Assembly (NCBI GenBank): GCA_014378485.1
Contig: JACMNO010000088.1
Span: forward strand, 1-64,000
DNA length: 64,000 nucleotides
Direction of reading: 5' to 3'
From: Bacteroidia bacterium
GTDB taxonomy: Bacteria > Bacteroidota > Bacteroidia > B-17B0 > Aurantibacillaceae
Positions 8,660 to 18,494 of the stretch are shown here, in pieces. The translations under genes and the position numbers were made by a program. A model generated the notes under the pieces. It had not been told where the DNA came from. It ran no database searches and saw only the letters and a program-made list of their open reading frames with translations. Each line of letters opens with the position of its first letter. Positions within the stretch are counted from its first letter, which is position 1.

Positions 8660-9976
8660 ATGAAACTAATTTACTCATTCCTTATTCTTGCCTTTTTCAC
8701 TTTTCATTCCAGGGCTCAAACCAGTGAGGAGCTCGCTACTTCCTTTATAAAAAAATTGGAGCGCCAACAGTTCGACAGCTGCTACGCCATGTTTGACACC
8801 GTTATTGCAAACAAGATATCTGTTGATATGCTTTCTCAAATGTGGGCCAGTATTCCCCGCTACATGGGAGAATATAAATATTATACCTCTATCACCAAAG
8901 AATTAAAAGACTCCTTTGAACTTGTTTTTGTGAGGTGTGAATTTGAAAAAACAAAAATGGATCTGCAATTGGTTTTTGAAGATCCGCCAAAAAAGATTGT
9001 TGGAATGTTTTTTACACCACCTAAAAACAAGACAGCTTATGTGGCACCCGAATATGCGCAACAACACAAATATTATGAAACAAAAATTCCTGTAAAAACA
9101 GGCACGCTCACATTACCAGGCGCATTATGTGTTCCCAATAATGTAAAAAATCCACCTGTTGTTATATTGCTATCCGGCTCTGGGCCTAACGACAAAGATG
9201 AAAGCATTGGCCCTAACAAACCATTAAAAGATCTGGCTATTGGATTAGCGTCCAACGGAATTGCTACCTTCCGCTACGATAAACGAACACTTGCTTATGC
9301 AAAGGAGATTAGTCAGCAGATGGATAAATTTGATCTGAACAAGGAAGTAATAGAAGACGCAATCAGCGCAGCTGAGATGTTGAAAAAAAATCCTGATTTT
9401 AAAAATTCAAAAATTTATATAGTAGGGCACAGTCTTGGCGGCATGTGTGCACCATTAATCGCCAGTAAATCAAAATCTGTGAATGGCATTATTTTGTTAG
9501 CGGGAAATGCAAGGCCATTGGAAGATCTTTTACTGGAACAATACAATTATGTATTTGGATTAGATAGCCTTGACGCGAACGAAAAAAAGGAAATTGAAAA
9601 CCTGACACAACAAATTAAAATACTGAAAGATCCTAACCTTTTAAAAGCTGCTACCAAAGAACAATTGCCTTTAGGTTTGCCGTCTTTTTACTGGCAGTCG
9701 TTTAACAAATACAACCAGCTGCAGGTCGCAAAAAAAATAAAACAACCTATATTAGTTATTCAGGGAGAGCGGGATTACCAGGTGACGATGACCGACTTTA
9801 ATTTATGGAAACAAAACCTCAGCAATAATCCTAAAAATCAATTTATTTCTTACCCGGCGTTAAATCATATGCTGATGAAAGGGGAAGGCAAATCCATTCC
9901 TGCAGAATATGAAAAACAAGGAAATGTAGATGAGCAAATTGTTCTTGATATTGCAAAATGGATAAAGAGTCAGTAA
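8660..9976 (+). CDS. Secreted alpha/beta hydrolase with N-terminal DUF3887-like domain
   Basis: About 438 residues from the ATG at 8660; an upstream TTG at 8642 is possible but the ATG places a clean signal peptide (KLIYSFLILAFFTFHSRAQ) at the start. Residues about 25-130 resemble the DUF3887 domain that often precedes such hydrolases. The hydrolase part shows an oxyanion region LLSGSGPND, the nucleophile elbow VGHSLGG, an acidic segment QGERDYQV and a late His in YPALNHML, giving a plausible Ser-Asp-His triad. Probably periplasmic esterase or peptidase-like; the substrate is unknown. Confidence 0.82.
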   Translation: MKLIYSFLILAFFTFHSRAQTSEELATSFIKKLERQQFDSCYAMFDTVIANKISVDMLSQMWASIPRYMGEYKYYTSITKELKDSFELVFVRCEFEKTKMDLQLVFEDPPKKIVGMFFTPPKNKTAYVAPEYAQQHKYYETKIPVKTGTLTLPGALCVPNNVKNPPVVILLSGSGPNDKDESIGPNKPLKDLAIGLASNGIATFRYDKRTLAYAKEISQQMDKFDLNKEVIEDAISAAEMLKKNPDFKNSKIYIVGHSLGGMCAPLIASKSKSVNGIILLAGNARPLEDLLLEQYNYVFGLDSLDANEKKEIENLTQQIKILKDPNLLKAATKEQLPLGLPSFYWQSFNKYNQLQVAKKIKQPILVIQGERDYQVTMTDFNLWKQNLSNNPKNQFISYPALNHMLMKGEGKSIPAEYEKQGNVDEQIVLDIAKWIKSQ

Positions 9977-10142
9977 TTCTTTAAGTTCAGAATCCCTTAA
10001 AAATAAAGTAGCTATCTCAAAAGTCAATTTTTTGCTATCATTTTGATGTGCCAGCTCGCGGACAGTGTGACATTCCTGTACTTTTGCGGCGGCCTCATTT
10101 TCATGAGATTACACCGCGTTAAAAAAGAAATTTCAATCTCCT

Positions 10143-10172
10143 GTAACTTTTATTAAAAGTGTTGCGTCCTAT
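10143..10172 (+). promoter_or_regulatory. ECF-sigma-like promoter
   Basis: GTAAC (10143-10147) is followed after 17 bases by CGTCCTAT (10165-10172). This GTAAC/CGTC pair is the general form of ECF sigma promoters and of the elements that precede ECF sigma genes in Bacteroidota. It lies about 70 bases upstream of the DUF2807 gene. No ECF sigma gene is nearby, so control in trans is inferred. Confidence 0.45.
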
Positions 10173-10240
10173 GTATAAAATCTGCAGAAAGATTATTTAT
10201 ACTTTAAAAAACCATCTTACAATTAAATAACAAAACAAAT

Positions 10241-11668
10241 ATGAAAAATATACTAATATCCTCATTGCTTGTAATCAGTTCCATGACGATAAAAGCACAA
10301 TCCTCACAGGAAAGAGAAGCAAAACCTTTTAAAAAACTGGAAGTTTCCGGTGCTGCAACTGTGATCTATAGACAAAGTGATACTTTAAAATTAAAAGTTG
10401 TAGCGGATGAAAAAGAAATTAATAACATCTATACAACCTATGAAGATGAAACCCTGGTGATCAAAGCAAAAGGCAGTTTTACTCACAATTACAAGATCTA
10501 TGTAAGTGGCAATACACTGAACAAAATCACCTGCAGCGGTGCATCTAAAGTGAGTTCTTCCAATACCATTATTACCGATAGTTTGTCAATAGATGTATCA
10601 GGAGCCAGTGATGTGATCCTCAATATTAAAACAAAAACGGTTGATGTGACATTAAGCGGCGCATCTGTAGTAAACCTGGAAGGAAATACGGAAACATTTT
10701 ATGCGAGAGCAAGCGGTGCTTCTACCTTAAAAAGTTATAAACTTAACTCCAACATAACCAATATAACAGCCTCTGGTGCATCATCAGCAAAAGTATTTGC
10801 CAATGATAAGATCAACGCCAACGCAACGGGTTCCAGCACTATTAAATTTAAAGGTGAACCAAAAGAAGTGAGCGCCGAAGCATCGAGCTCTTCTTCAATT
10901 GCAAAAGTAGTGGGTGATGACATCGCTCAAAAATCAGGGAATAAAAAAGATACAACAACTATTAACTTCCGAAAAAAGCAATACGTCATTATTAATAAAG
11001 ATAAAGACTCTGAAACAAATGTTTCCAAAAATAATGAGGATGATTTTCACCACTGGGGGGGATTTGGAATGGGTGTGAATGGATGGCTTTCAAACGGAGG
11101 TTTTTCAATGCCAAAGGGACAGGAATATATGGCTTTAAATTATGGTAAATCATTAAACTTTCAATTAAACCTTGAAAAGGACATTCATCTCTATAAAAAT
11201 TATGTGAACCTGGTAACCGGGTTAGGGTTTGAATGGAGCCAGTATGAATTCAATAACAAAACCAGATTAAAAGCCGATTCAAGTTATACTTACGGTATCA
11301 TTGATTCAAGTAATACATATAACTATAAGAAAAACAGGTTTAAAACAACCTATGTGAACGTTCCTGTTTTGTTAGAGTTCAATACCAATAAAGATTCTAA
11401 AAAAGCATTTCATATTGCCATTGGTGCTATTGCCGGTTATAAATTGGGTTCCCGCACACGCCAGATTGTAGAATTAAATGGAAACAACATAAAATTTATT
11501 AAAAAAGACGATTATAATCTGAATCTGTTTCGCGTAAATGCGCATGCCAGCATTGGTTACCATAATTTTACTTTATATGCGGATTACGCATTAACTCCCT
11601 TGTTTGAAAGCGGAAAAGGTCCGGAATTATATCCTTTTACCATTGGTGTAAAATTAATTTCATTTTAA
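10241..11668 (+). CDS. DUF2807 (head GIN) protein with C-terminal outer-membrane beta-barrel
   Basis: A 475-residue exported protein. Signal peptide residues 1-20 (ending TIKAQ). Residues about 25-225 are a DUF2807 domain: repeated short strands with SGAS-type turns (FKKLEVSGAATVIY, CSGASKVSS, SGASDVIL, SGASVVNL, ASGASTL), a parallel beta structure. A low-complexity Lys/Asp/Asn linker with a HHWGGFG segment follows, then residues about 290-475 have alternating strands ending in a phenylalanine (VKLISF), typical of PorT-like outer-membrane beta-barrels. Function unknown; probably outer-membrane anchored. Preceded by an ECF-like promoter and followed by strong terminators. Confidence 0.82.
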   Translation: MKNILISSLLVISSMTIKAQSSQEREAKPFKKLEVSGAATVIYRQSDTLKLKVVADEKEINNIYTTYEDETLVIKAKGSFTHNYKIYVSGNTLNKITCSGASKVSSSNTIITDSLSIDVSGASDVILNIKTKTVDVTLSGASVVNLEGNTETFYARASGASTLKSYKLNSNITNITASGASSAKVFANDKINANATGSSTIKFKGEPKEVSAEASSSSSIAKVVGDDIAQKSGNKKDTTTINFRKKQYVIINKDKDSETNVSKNNEDDFHHWGGFGMGVNGWLSNGGFSMPKGQEYMALNYGKSLNFQLNLEKDIHLYKNYVNLVTGLGFEWSQYEFNNKTRLKADSSYTYGIIDSSNTYNYKKNRFKTTYVNVPVLLEFNTNKDSKKAFHIAIGAIAGYKLGSRTRQIVELNGNNIKFIKKDDYNLNLFRVNAHASIGYHNFTLYADYALTPLFESGKGPELYPFTIGVKLISF

Positions 11669-11715
11669 AAGACCAGAATTACGAGCGATTGATTTAAAAC
11701 CGTTTCAAACAAATT

Positions 11716-11748
11716 AAACCCTTCTGATTGATAGCAGAAGGGTTTTTT
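11716..11748 (+). terminator. Rho-independent terminator after the DUF2807 gene
   Basis: CCCTTCTG (11719-11726) pairs with CAGAAGGG (11735-11742) around an 8-base loop, extended by A/T pairs and followed by a run of six T. It lies 48 bases after the stop codon. First of three hairpins with T-tracts in this spacer. Confidence 0.85.
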
Positions 11749-11794
11749 AATGCCATTTATTAGTCGATTTACTACCACTTATCAATTCAAACCT

Positions 11795-11821
11795 ACCACT
11801 TATGAGTTGGTGGTTTTTTTT
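11795..11821 (+). terminator. Weaker hairpin with T-tract
   Basis: ACCAC (11795-11799) pairs with GTGGT (11810-11814), followed by eight T. The stem is short; an upstream near-direct repeat CTACCACTTAT at 11772 lies just before it. It may be a second terminator or part of a small transcript between the first and third hairpins. Confidence 0.4.
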
Positions 11822-11893
11822 GGGAATTATGGTTGTAATTTTACATCAACGTTCTTTATCATAGGTTTTGTTAAGTTTAAACCAATAAAATCA

Positions 11894-11936
11894 GGCTGCT
11901 GTGCTTTAAACGGGGATGGGCACAGCAGTCTTTTTT
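11894..11936 (+). terminator. Rho-independent terminator
   Basis: GGCTGCTGTGC (11894-11904) pairs with GCACAGCAGTC (11920-11930) over 11 positions with one G-T wobble, followed by six T. A strong second terminator 158 bases beyond the first on the same strand; no gene lies between, so either it backs up the first or it ends an unrecognised small RNA. Confidence 0.75.
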
Positions 11937-11972
11937 ATGCCTAAAATTTCCTATTCTCCCGCAGATCTCACT

Positions 11973-12020
11973 GATTAACACAGATTTTTTTTCTCTGTGT
12001 TCTCCGGGCCTTTGTGGTGA
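11973..12020 (+). repeat. CTCTGTG..GTGG dispersed motif
   Basis: The stretch after the third terminator (AACACAGATT, then CTCTGTGTTCTCC and CCTTTGTGGTGAAACC) belongs to a short dispersed motif seen again at 41604-41643 and, inverted, at 23411-23435. Motifs of this kind are common in intergenic DNA of many Bacteroidota. Downstream of asd on the opposite strand. Confidence 0.5.
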
Positions 12021-12024
12021 AACC

Positions 12025-13014
12025 TTAAACTAATTTATGTTCCACCAAATATTCAGCAATCTGAATAGCATTGGTAGCGGCTCCTTTGCGTAAATTATCA
12101 GACACAATCCACATATTTAAAGTTTTAGGTTGTGTTTCATCTCTTCGAATCCTTCCAACAAATACTTCATCCTTGTTATGAGCATTCATTGGCATCGGGT
12201 AAATTTGGTTGGCAATATCATCTTCCAAAACAATTCCTTTTGTGTTCTGCATAATATTAAAAATATCTTTTATTTCAAATTCATTTTCGAATTCAACATT
12301 CACGCTTTCACTATGTCCACCCATTACCGGAATTCGAACGGTAGTAGCCGTTAAACGAATCGAATCATCACTCATAATTTTTTTTGTTTCATTCACCATT
12401 TTCATTTCTTCCTTTGTATACCCATTATCTGTGAACACATCAATCTGTGGAATGACATTCAAATCAATCTTATATTTGTAGGCCATTTCGCCTTCTTTAC
12501 CGGCGCGCTCATTCATTAACTGGTCAACGGCTTTAACACCTGTGCCTGTCACCGATTGGTAAGTGGAAACAACAATGCGTTTAATTTTATATATTTTATG
12601 CAAAGGATTTAAAGCCACTACCAACTGAATGGTGGAACAATTTGGATTAGCAATTATTTTATCAGTTGCTTTTAATTCATGCGCATTGATTTCAGGAACC
12701 ACTAATTTTTTTCCAACATCCATACGCCAGGCACTCGAATTATCTATCACTGTGATACCTGCCTCCGCAAATTTTTGGGCCCACTCCAAAGAAGTGTTCC
12801 CTCCTGCCGAAAATAAAGCAATTTGAGGTTTCGCAGCAATGGCATCCTCCATTGAATACACTTTATATGCTTTTCCCTTAAACATAATTTCTTTTCCCAC
12901 TGATCTTTCAGAGGCTACCGGAATCAATTCTGTTAAAGGAAAATTTCTTTCTGCCAGCACTTCCAGCATTTTTGTACCTACTAAACCTGTTGCTCCTACG
13001 ACGGCAATTTTCAT
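12025..13014 (-). CDS. asd: Aspartate-semialdehyde dehydrogenase
   Basis: Converts aspartyl phosphate to aspartate semialdehyde in lysine, threonine, methionine and diaminopimelate synthesis. The 329-residue protein starts with the Rossmann motif AVVGATGLVG and has the catalytic cysteine C126 in NPNCSTIQ. RIPVMGGHSESVNVEF carries the conserved active-site His, and DNLRKGAATNAIQIAEYL is the usual C-terminal helix. Monocistronic, divergent from the large surface protein at 13117. Confidence 0.97.
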   Translation of the reverse strand: MKIAVVGATGLVGTKMLEVLAERNFPLTELIPVASERSVGKEIMFKGKAYKVYSMEDAIAAKPQIALFSAGGNTSLEWAQKFAEAGITVIDNSSAWRMDVGKKLVVPEINAHELKATDKIIANPNCSTIQLVVALNPLHKIYKIKRIVVSTYQSVTGTGVKAVDQLMNERAGKEGEMAYKYKIDLNVIPQIDVFTDNGYTKEEMKMVNETKKIMSDDSIRLTATTVRIPVMGGHSESVNVEFENEFEIKDIFNIMQNTKGIVLEDDIANQIYPMPMNAHNKDEVFVGRIRRDETQPKTLNMWIVSDNLRKGAATNAIQIAEYLVEHKLV

Positions 13015-13116
13015 ATGTAATTGTATTTAATAAATGAATTAGATAAGACCCTAAAGTTGTTAAATTATTCTTTATCAAAAAAATTTCTTATTTTAGTTTC
13101 TTATAAATTACTTATA

Positions 13117-16100
13117 ATGACTCGTTTTCATTTTATCACATTATCATTTTTAATTTATCATTTTTCCACTGCTCAAATCGGTGATAGTTTTACCGATGGA
13201 GATTATACGACTAGTCCAACATGGACCGTAAGTTCTGCAAGCGACTTTTCTGTAAATGCCGGGCAGTTAAAATCAGCTAACACAACCAGTAATTCCGCTT
13301 TCTATATCAGTACCACTAATACCCTGAGCTCCAACTGTACCTGGGAATTCTGGGTAAACCTGCAATTTGCCACTTCCGGCGCCAATTATGTTGATGCTTA
13401 CTTAATCTCTGATAATTCCAATTTATCATCTGCTTCCATTAATGGTTACTTTGTACGAATAGGAAACACTTCGGATGATATCTCCTTATATAAAAGTTCA
13501 GCTGGCACCCAAACAGTTTTAATAGATGGTGTCAATGCCAGTGTTGTAAGTACTTCTAATAATTTAATTAAGGTCAGGGTTACCCGAACCAGTGCCAACC
13601 TATTTACTTTAGAAAGAGATATGACCGGCATAGGTTCAAGTTATTTTACAGAAGGAACAGTTACTGATGCCAGCTTTACAAGTTCAACGGCTTTTGGTTT
13701 CATGATCAAACAATCAACAGCAAGTTTTTTCGGGAAACACCTATTTGATGACATTAACGTTGCCACCATTTTTGTTGATGTCACGCCGCCCTCCATTTTA
13801 AGCAACACCGTAGTTTCCAATACGCAATTAGATGTTTTATTTAATGAGTCCTTAGAAATCACTTCAGCGCAAACAGTGACTAATTACACCGTTAATAATG
13901 CTATAGGCAATCCTAACACTGTTACAAGAGATGCTTCCAATTTTGCATTAGTGCATTTATCGTTTACAACTCCTTTTACCAATGCGCTCACTAATACATT
14001 AACTGTTTCGGGGGTTCAAGATATTGCCTTAAATGCCATTACAACTGCAACAACTAGCTTTAACTATACTACAAGTATTACACCTACGTTCAAGGACATT
14101 GTTATTAAGGAGATTTTTGCTGATCCTAGTCCGGTAATTAATCTTACAGTCACTGAATTTGTAGAATTATACAACAGAAGCTCAACTGCCTTTAACTTGA
14201 ATGGTTTAAAATTCACAGACAATACTTCTACGGCAACACTTGGAAACTTTACACTAGCCCCAAACTCTTATGTAATCATTTGTCCTATTGCAGATACAGC
14301 CCAATTTACGGCACTGGGCTACATGAATAAACTGGGCGTTAGCTCTTTTCCATCCTTAAACAATGCCGGTGATAATCTTTATTTAAAAACTTTTACCGGT
14401 GTTTTTATCGACAGTGTGAATTACAGTGATACCTGGTATCAGGATGCTACCAAAAAATTGGGTGGCTGGACATTGGAACAAATTAATCCTAATTTGAATT
14501 CCGGATGTTTTCAATCCTCCAATTGGATTGCATCAAATGATGTGGATGGAGGAACACCCGGTTTCATAAATTCCGTTTATTCAATTGTTGCTGATGTTAC
14601 GCCACCGGTAATTAGCTCGGTGAGCGTTATAGATAATTCACATATATCTATTTGTTTTGGCGAAGCTATTTCTTCAGCGCAATTATCTAACGTTTCAAAT
14701 TATGCCATTACCGGTGGAATTGGTTCGCCTACATTAGCAACTGCAACATCCACGAATATGTGCGTCACAATAGCTTTATCCTCAACATTGGTAAATGCAA
14801 CTACATATACTGTTACCATATCCGGAATTACAGATTGCAACGGAAATGTTTTATCTCCAAATACAATTGCTTTTACTTATACAGCAGATGTTACTCCTCC
14901 GATTATTGTCAATCATACAGTGATTTCGAATACTCAATTGGATGTTTTATTCAATGAGCCGTTGGAAATTTCCTCTGCTCAAACACAAGCAAACTACATC
15001 GCAAATAATGGACTTGGAAATCCGAACAGCGCCATTAGAGATGCCTCCAATTTTGCTTTGGTTCATTTATCCTTTACCACCCCTTTTACAAATGCTTCCA
15101 TCAAAACTTTAACAGTTGCCGGTGTAAAGGATGTTGCTTTAAATGCTATCAGCTCCGTTACTATTAATTTCACTTACTTCGCTCCTGTTGTTCCGGTTTT
15201 TAAAAACATGGTAATCAATGAAATTTTTTCGGACCCTTCCCCGGTTATTAATTTAACGAACGCTGAATTTATAGAATTGTATAACCGAAGTTCTTCTACT
15301 TTTAATCTGAATGGGTTAAAAGTAGCAGACAGTTATACGGCTACCGGCGCTACTTTAGGAAATTACATTTTAACCCCAAACAGTTATGTGATCATTTGCC
15401 CAATAGCTGATACTGCTCAGTTTACAGCACTAGGTTATATGAATAAACTAGGGGTAAGTTCTTTTCCATCACTAAACAATACGGGAGATAACCTTTATTT
15501 AAAAACGGCAGGTGGTGTTTTTATTGACAGTGTGAATTACAGCGATACCTGGTATCAGGATGCTACTAAAAAATTAGGTGGGTGGACTTTAGAACAAATT
15601 AATCCGAATTTAAATTCAGGCTGTTCTCAATTTAGCAATTGGATCGCATCCAATGATGTAGACGGCGGAACACCAGGATTTATTAATTCTGTATATTCTA
15701 CATTACCGGATCTTACCGGGCCATCCATCAGTTCTGTAAACGTGATTGATAACACACATATCACCGTTTGCTTTAATGATCTTATTTCTTCAGCACAATT
15801 AACAGCTACTTCAAATTATACTATTAGCGGCGGCATAGGTACTCCGACCCTATCAGTTGCCAATCCTGGAAACATATGCGCCACACTTTCCATAAATACT
15901 GCATTAACGAACCAAAATATATACACGGTAACGGTTTCCGGAATTACAGATTGCAGCGGAAATTCCGTCTCTACTGCAACTATGACTTTTACGTATATCG
16001 TTTTTTCTGCCCCGGTATTTAGTGATGTTATTGTTAATGAGATTATGGTTGATGTAAATCCTATTCCTAACGGTTTACCGGCTGCTCAATATCTTGAACT

Positions 16101-18471
16101 CTATAATAAAACAAATAAATATTTTAATTTAAATGGATGGAAATTTAGCGATGGCTCCACAACATCTACGATTACGGCAAATTTTTCTCTAAATCCATAT
16201 TCGTATGTTATCTTAACAAAAAGTGCAGATACAGCCGGCTTTGTAGGTGTATATAATAAGATAGGAACCAGTTCATTCCCGACTTACAATATCAGTGGCG
16301 ATCCCGTATTTTTATATGATAATGCTAATAACGTGATTGACTCAATAAGATATAAAACCGCTTGGTATCAAAATGCAACTAAAGATGATGGCGGTTGGAG
16401 CCTTGAATTAATTAATCCTACTCTTAATGTTAATTGTATGGAAGCAACTAACTGGATAGCTTCTATAGACAATAATGGTGGAACTCCCGGTATTGTAAAT
16501 TCAGTTTATTCATTGACCCCGGATATAATTGCCCCTAAAATTAATTCAGTTTATGTGATTGACTCTTTGCATTTATCTGTTTGTTTTGATGATGCGATTG
16601 CGCCATCGCAGTTAAGTGTTATTTCAAATTATGTAATTAATGGCGCTAGTGGTTCGCCATCTTTAGCGTCTGTCTCGCCTGGAAATATGTGCGCTATTTT
16701 GTCTTTATCAAACAAACTGTTAAACGCTACAAGTTACACCATTACAATTTCAGGCATAAGTGATTGCAACGGCAATAGTTTATCACCCAACACAAAAGCA
16801 TTTTCTTTTTATAAAGCTAAGCCTTATGATGTTGTGATCAATGAGTTAATGCCCGACCCTGATCCGAGCATTGCACTGCCACTTGAGGAATACGTTGAGC
16901 TAAAGAACAGAACAAATTATAGTATAAATTTAAAAAACTGGAGTTTCTCTAGCCTAACCAGTTCAAAAAAATTACCGGATATTACTATTGCGCCGAACAG
17001 CTATGTTGTGCTGGTTGGGTCAGGCGCAGGTGCACAATTTTTAAATAATTTTGGAATTACGGTATATGAAGTTACAAGTTTCCCCTCTTTACTAAACGAT
17101 GGAACTACTATTACACTTCGTGACACCAATGATGTTGTTATTAGTTCTGTCTCCTATTCATCAAGCTGGTATAACGATGCCAACAAAAGTGCTGGAGGCT
17201 GGAGCCTAGAACAGATAGATGTCAACAACCCATGTGCGGGGCAAAACAACTGGCACGCGAGTACTCATCCTAACGGTGGCACACCTGCTTATCCGAATTC
17301 TGTAGTCGCATCTAATCCTGATGTATCTTCACCAACTGTAGAAAGAGTTGTTGTGATCACTACTGACACAATTGCCGTTTTATTTACGGAGCCTTTAGAC
17401 AGCACTGCACTATCAAATCCTTTGAATTACACATTTGATAATGGACTCGCTACTCCAACTTTTGTAAAAGCAATTGCACCAGATTTTAAAAAGGTGATCT
17501 TAAAATTATCTTCATCAATGCAAACAGGAATTATTTACAATGTTACTGTAATGAATGGCGTAACAGATTGCGTGGGCAATCCCTTGATTAATGGTTCAGC
17601 CGCATTTGCACTGCCGGAACCTGCAGCACCCAATGATGTTGTGATCAATGAAATTTTATTTGATCCAAATACCGGTGGGTATGATTTTGTAGAACTTTAT
17701 AACAAAAGCAACAAAACCATCAATTTAAAAGACTTACGAATTGGGTCGATGGATACTTTGACAGGTTCATTAACAGACACCAAAACAATTACAACTGAAG
17801 GATACTTATTATTCCCTCAAAGTTATTTAGTGATTAGTGAAAACGGTGCTGCCATTAAACAACAATACGGTACACCTAACCCGAAAGGATTTTTAGATAT
17901 TGCAGACCTGCCAAGTATGAATACAGACGATGATGTGGTAACTTTAAGTGATGCATCATTCACCGTAATCGATAATTTTAAATACACTTCTAAAATGCAA
18001 TTTCCTTTACTGGTCAATACTAAAGGTGTTTCATTGGAACGAATTGATTTTAACAGGCCAACAGATGATAAAACCAACTGGAACAGCGCCTCCGAAGGAG
18101 TTGGTTTTGCAACACCTGCTTACCGTAATTCACAATACTTACAGGCCGATGGCGGAAGTGGGGTCTCAATTCCAAATCCTTTATTTTCACCGGATAATGA
18201 TGGATACAATGATGTATTAAATATTAGTTTTAAACTTGATGAAGCAGGAAAAGCAGCTAATGTTTTTATATTTGACAGTAAAGGTAGGCAGGTAAGACAT
18301 TTGGTGCGTAACGAACAATTATCAACAGAAGGTGTGATCAGTTGGAATGGAATTAATGATGATAGCGAAAAAGCACCGATAGGAATTTATGTGGTGTATA
18401 TTGAATTATTTAATCTCAACGGAAAAATAAATAAGTACAAATTAAGTTGTACTCTGGCGGGTAAATTATAA
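13117..18471 (+). CDS. Giant surface protein with lamin-tail and Ig-like (SbsA/Big_5) repeats
   Basis: About 1784 residues from the ATG at 13117, which begins a signal peptide (MTRFHFITLSFLIYHFSTAQ); the open frame extends further up to a TTG but those residues look untranslated. After a lectin/LamG-like N-terminal part (about 20-215) come alternating Ig-like domains beginning DxTPPxIxS (six by eye: near 13800, 14610, 14910, 15730, 16540, 17330) and five lamin-tail domains (each starting near VINEI..DP and ending GGTPG..NSVY). The C-terminus (FSPDNDGYNDVLNISF..) is a FlgD-like/CHU_C-type module used for cell-surface export through type IX secretion. Probable adhesin or cell-wall/matrix protein. 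Two 370-residue units are near-identical. Confidence 0.88.
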   Translation: MTRFHFITLSFLIYHFSTAQIGDSFTDGDYTTSPTWTVSSASDFSVNAGQLKSANTTSNSAFYISTTNTLSSNCTWEFWVNLQFATSGANYVDAYLISDNSNLSSASINGYFVRIGNTSDDISLYKSSAGTQTVLIDGVNASVVSTSNNLIKVRVTRTSANLFTLERDMTGIGSSYFTEGTVTDASFTSSTAFGFMIKQSTASFFGKHLFDDINVATIFVDVTPPSILSNTVVSNTQLDVLFNESLEITSAQTVTNYTVNNAIGNPNTVTRDASNFALVHLSFTTPFTNALTNTLTVSGVQDIALNAITTATTSFNYTTSITPTFKDIVIKEIFADPSPVINLTVTEFVELYNRSSTAFNLNGLKFTDNTSTATLGNFTLAPNSYVIICPIADTAQFTALGYMNKLGVSSFPSLNNAGDNLYLKTFTGVFIDSVNYSDTWYQDATKKLGGWTLEQINPNLNSGCFQSSNWIASNDVDGGTPGFINSVYSIVADVTPPVISSVSVIDNSHISICFGEAISSAQLSNVSNYAITGGIGSPTLATATSTNMCVTIALSSTLVNATTYTVTISGITDCNGNVLSPNTIAFTYTADVTPPIIVNHTVISNTQLDVLFNEPLEISSAQTQANYIANNGLGNPNSAIRDASNFALVHLSFTTPFTNASIKTLTVAGVKDVALNAISSVTINFTYFAPVVPVFKNMVINEIFSDPSPVINLTNAEFIELYNRSSSTFNLNGLKVADSYTATGATLGNYILTPNSYVIICPIADTAQFTALGYMNKLGVSSFPSLNNTGDNLYLKTAGGVFIDSVNYSDTWYQDATKKLGGWTLEQINPNLNSGCSQFSNWIASNDVDGGTPGFINSVYSTLPDLTGPSISSVNVIDNTHITVCFNDLISSAQLTATSNYTISGGIGTPTLSVANPGNICATLSINTALTNQNIYTVTVSGITDCSGNSVSTATMTFTYIVFSAPVFSDVIVNEIMVDVNPIPNGLPAAQYLELYNKTNKYFNLNGWKFSDGSTTSTITANFSLNPYSYVILTKSADTAGFVGVYNKIGTSSFPTYNISGDPVFLYDNANNVIDSIRYKTAWYQNATKDDGGWSLELINPTLNVNCMEATNWIASIDNNGGTPGIVNSVYSLTPDIIAPKINSVYVIDSLHLSVCFDDAIAPSQLSVISNYVINGASGSPSLASVSPGNMCAILSLSNKLLNATSYTITISGISDCNGNSLSPNTKAFSFYKAKPYDVVINELMPDPDPSIALPLEEYVELKNRTNYSINLKNWSFSSLTSSKKLPDITIAPNSYVVLVGSGAGAQFLNNFGITVYEVTSFPSLLNDGTTITLRDTNDVVISSVSYSSSWYNDANKSAGGWSLEQIDVNNPCAGQNNWHASTHPNGGTPAYPNSVVASNPDVSSPTVERVVVITTDTIAVLFTEPLDSTALSNPLNYTFDNGLATPTFVKAIAPDFKKVILKLSSSMQTGIIYNVTVMNGVTDCVGNPLINGSAAFALPEPAAPNDVVINEILFDPNTGGYDFVELYNKSNKTINLKDLRIGSMDTLTGSLTDTKTITTEGYLLFPQSYLVISENGAAIKQQYGTPNPKGFLDIADLPSMNTDDDVVTLSDASFTVIDNFKYTSKMQFPLLVNTKGVSLERIDFNRPTDDKTNWNSASEGVGFATPAYRNSQYLQADGGSGVSIPNPLFSPDNDGYNDVLNISFKLDEAGKAANVFIFDSKGRQVRHLVRNEQLSTEGVISWNGINDDSEKAPIGIYVVYIELFNLNGKINKYKLSCTLAGKL

Positions 18472-18494
18472 ATAATAGTATAAAACTCCAGAAA

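Noticed and set aside
11750-11944. Open frame of 64 codons after the DUF2807 gene
   Set aside because: It runs through two hairpin/T-tract signals and has no recognisable start context or domain.
13021-13116. Longer N-terminus of the giant surface protein (TTG at 13021)
   Set aside because: The ATG at 13117 begins a clean signal peptide; the extension would bury it.
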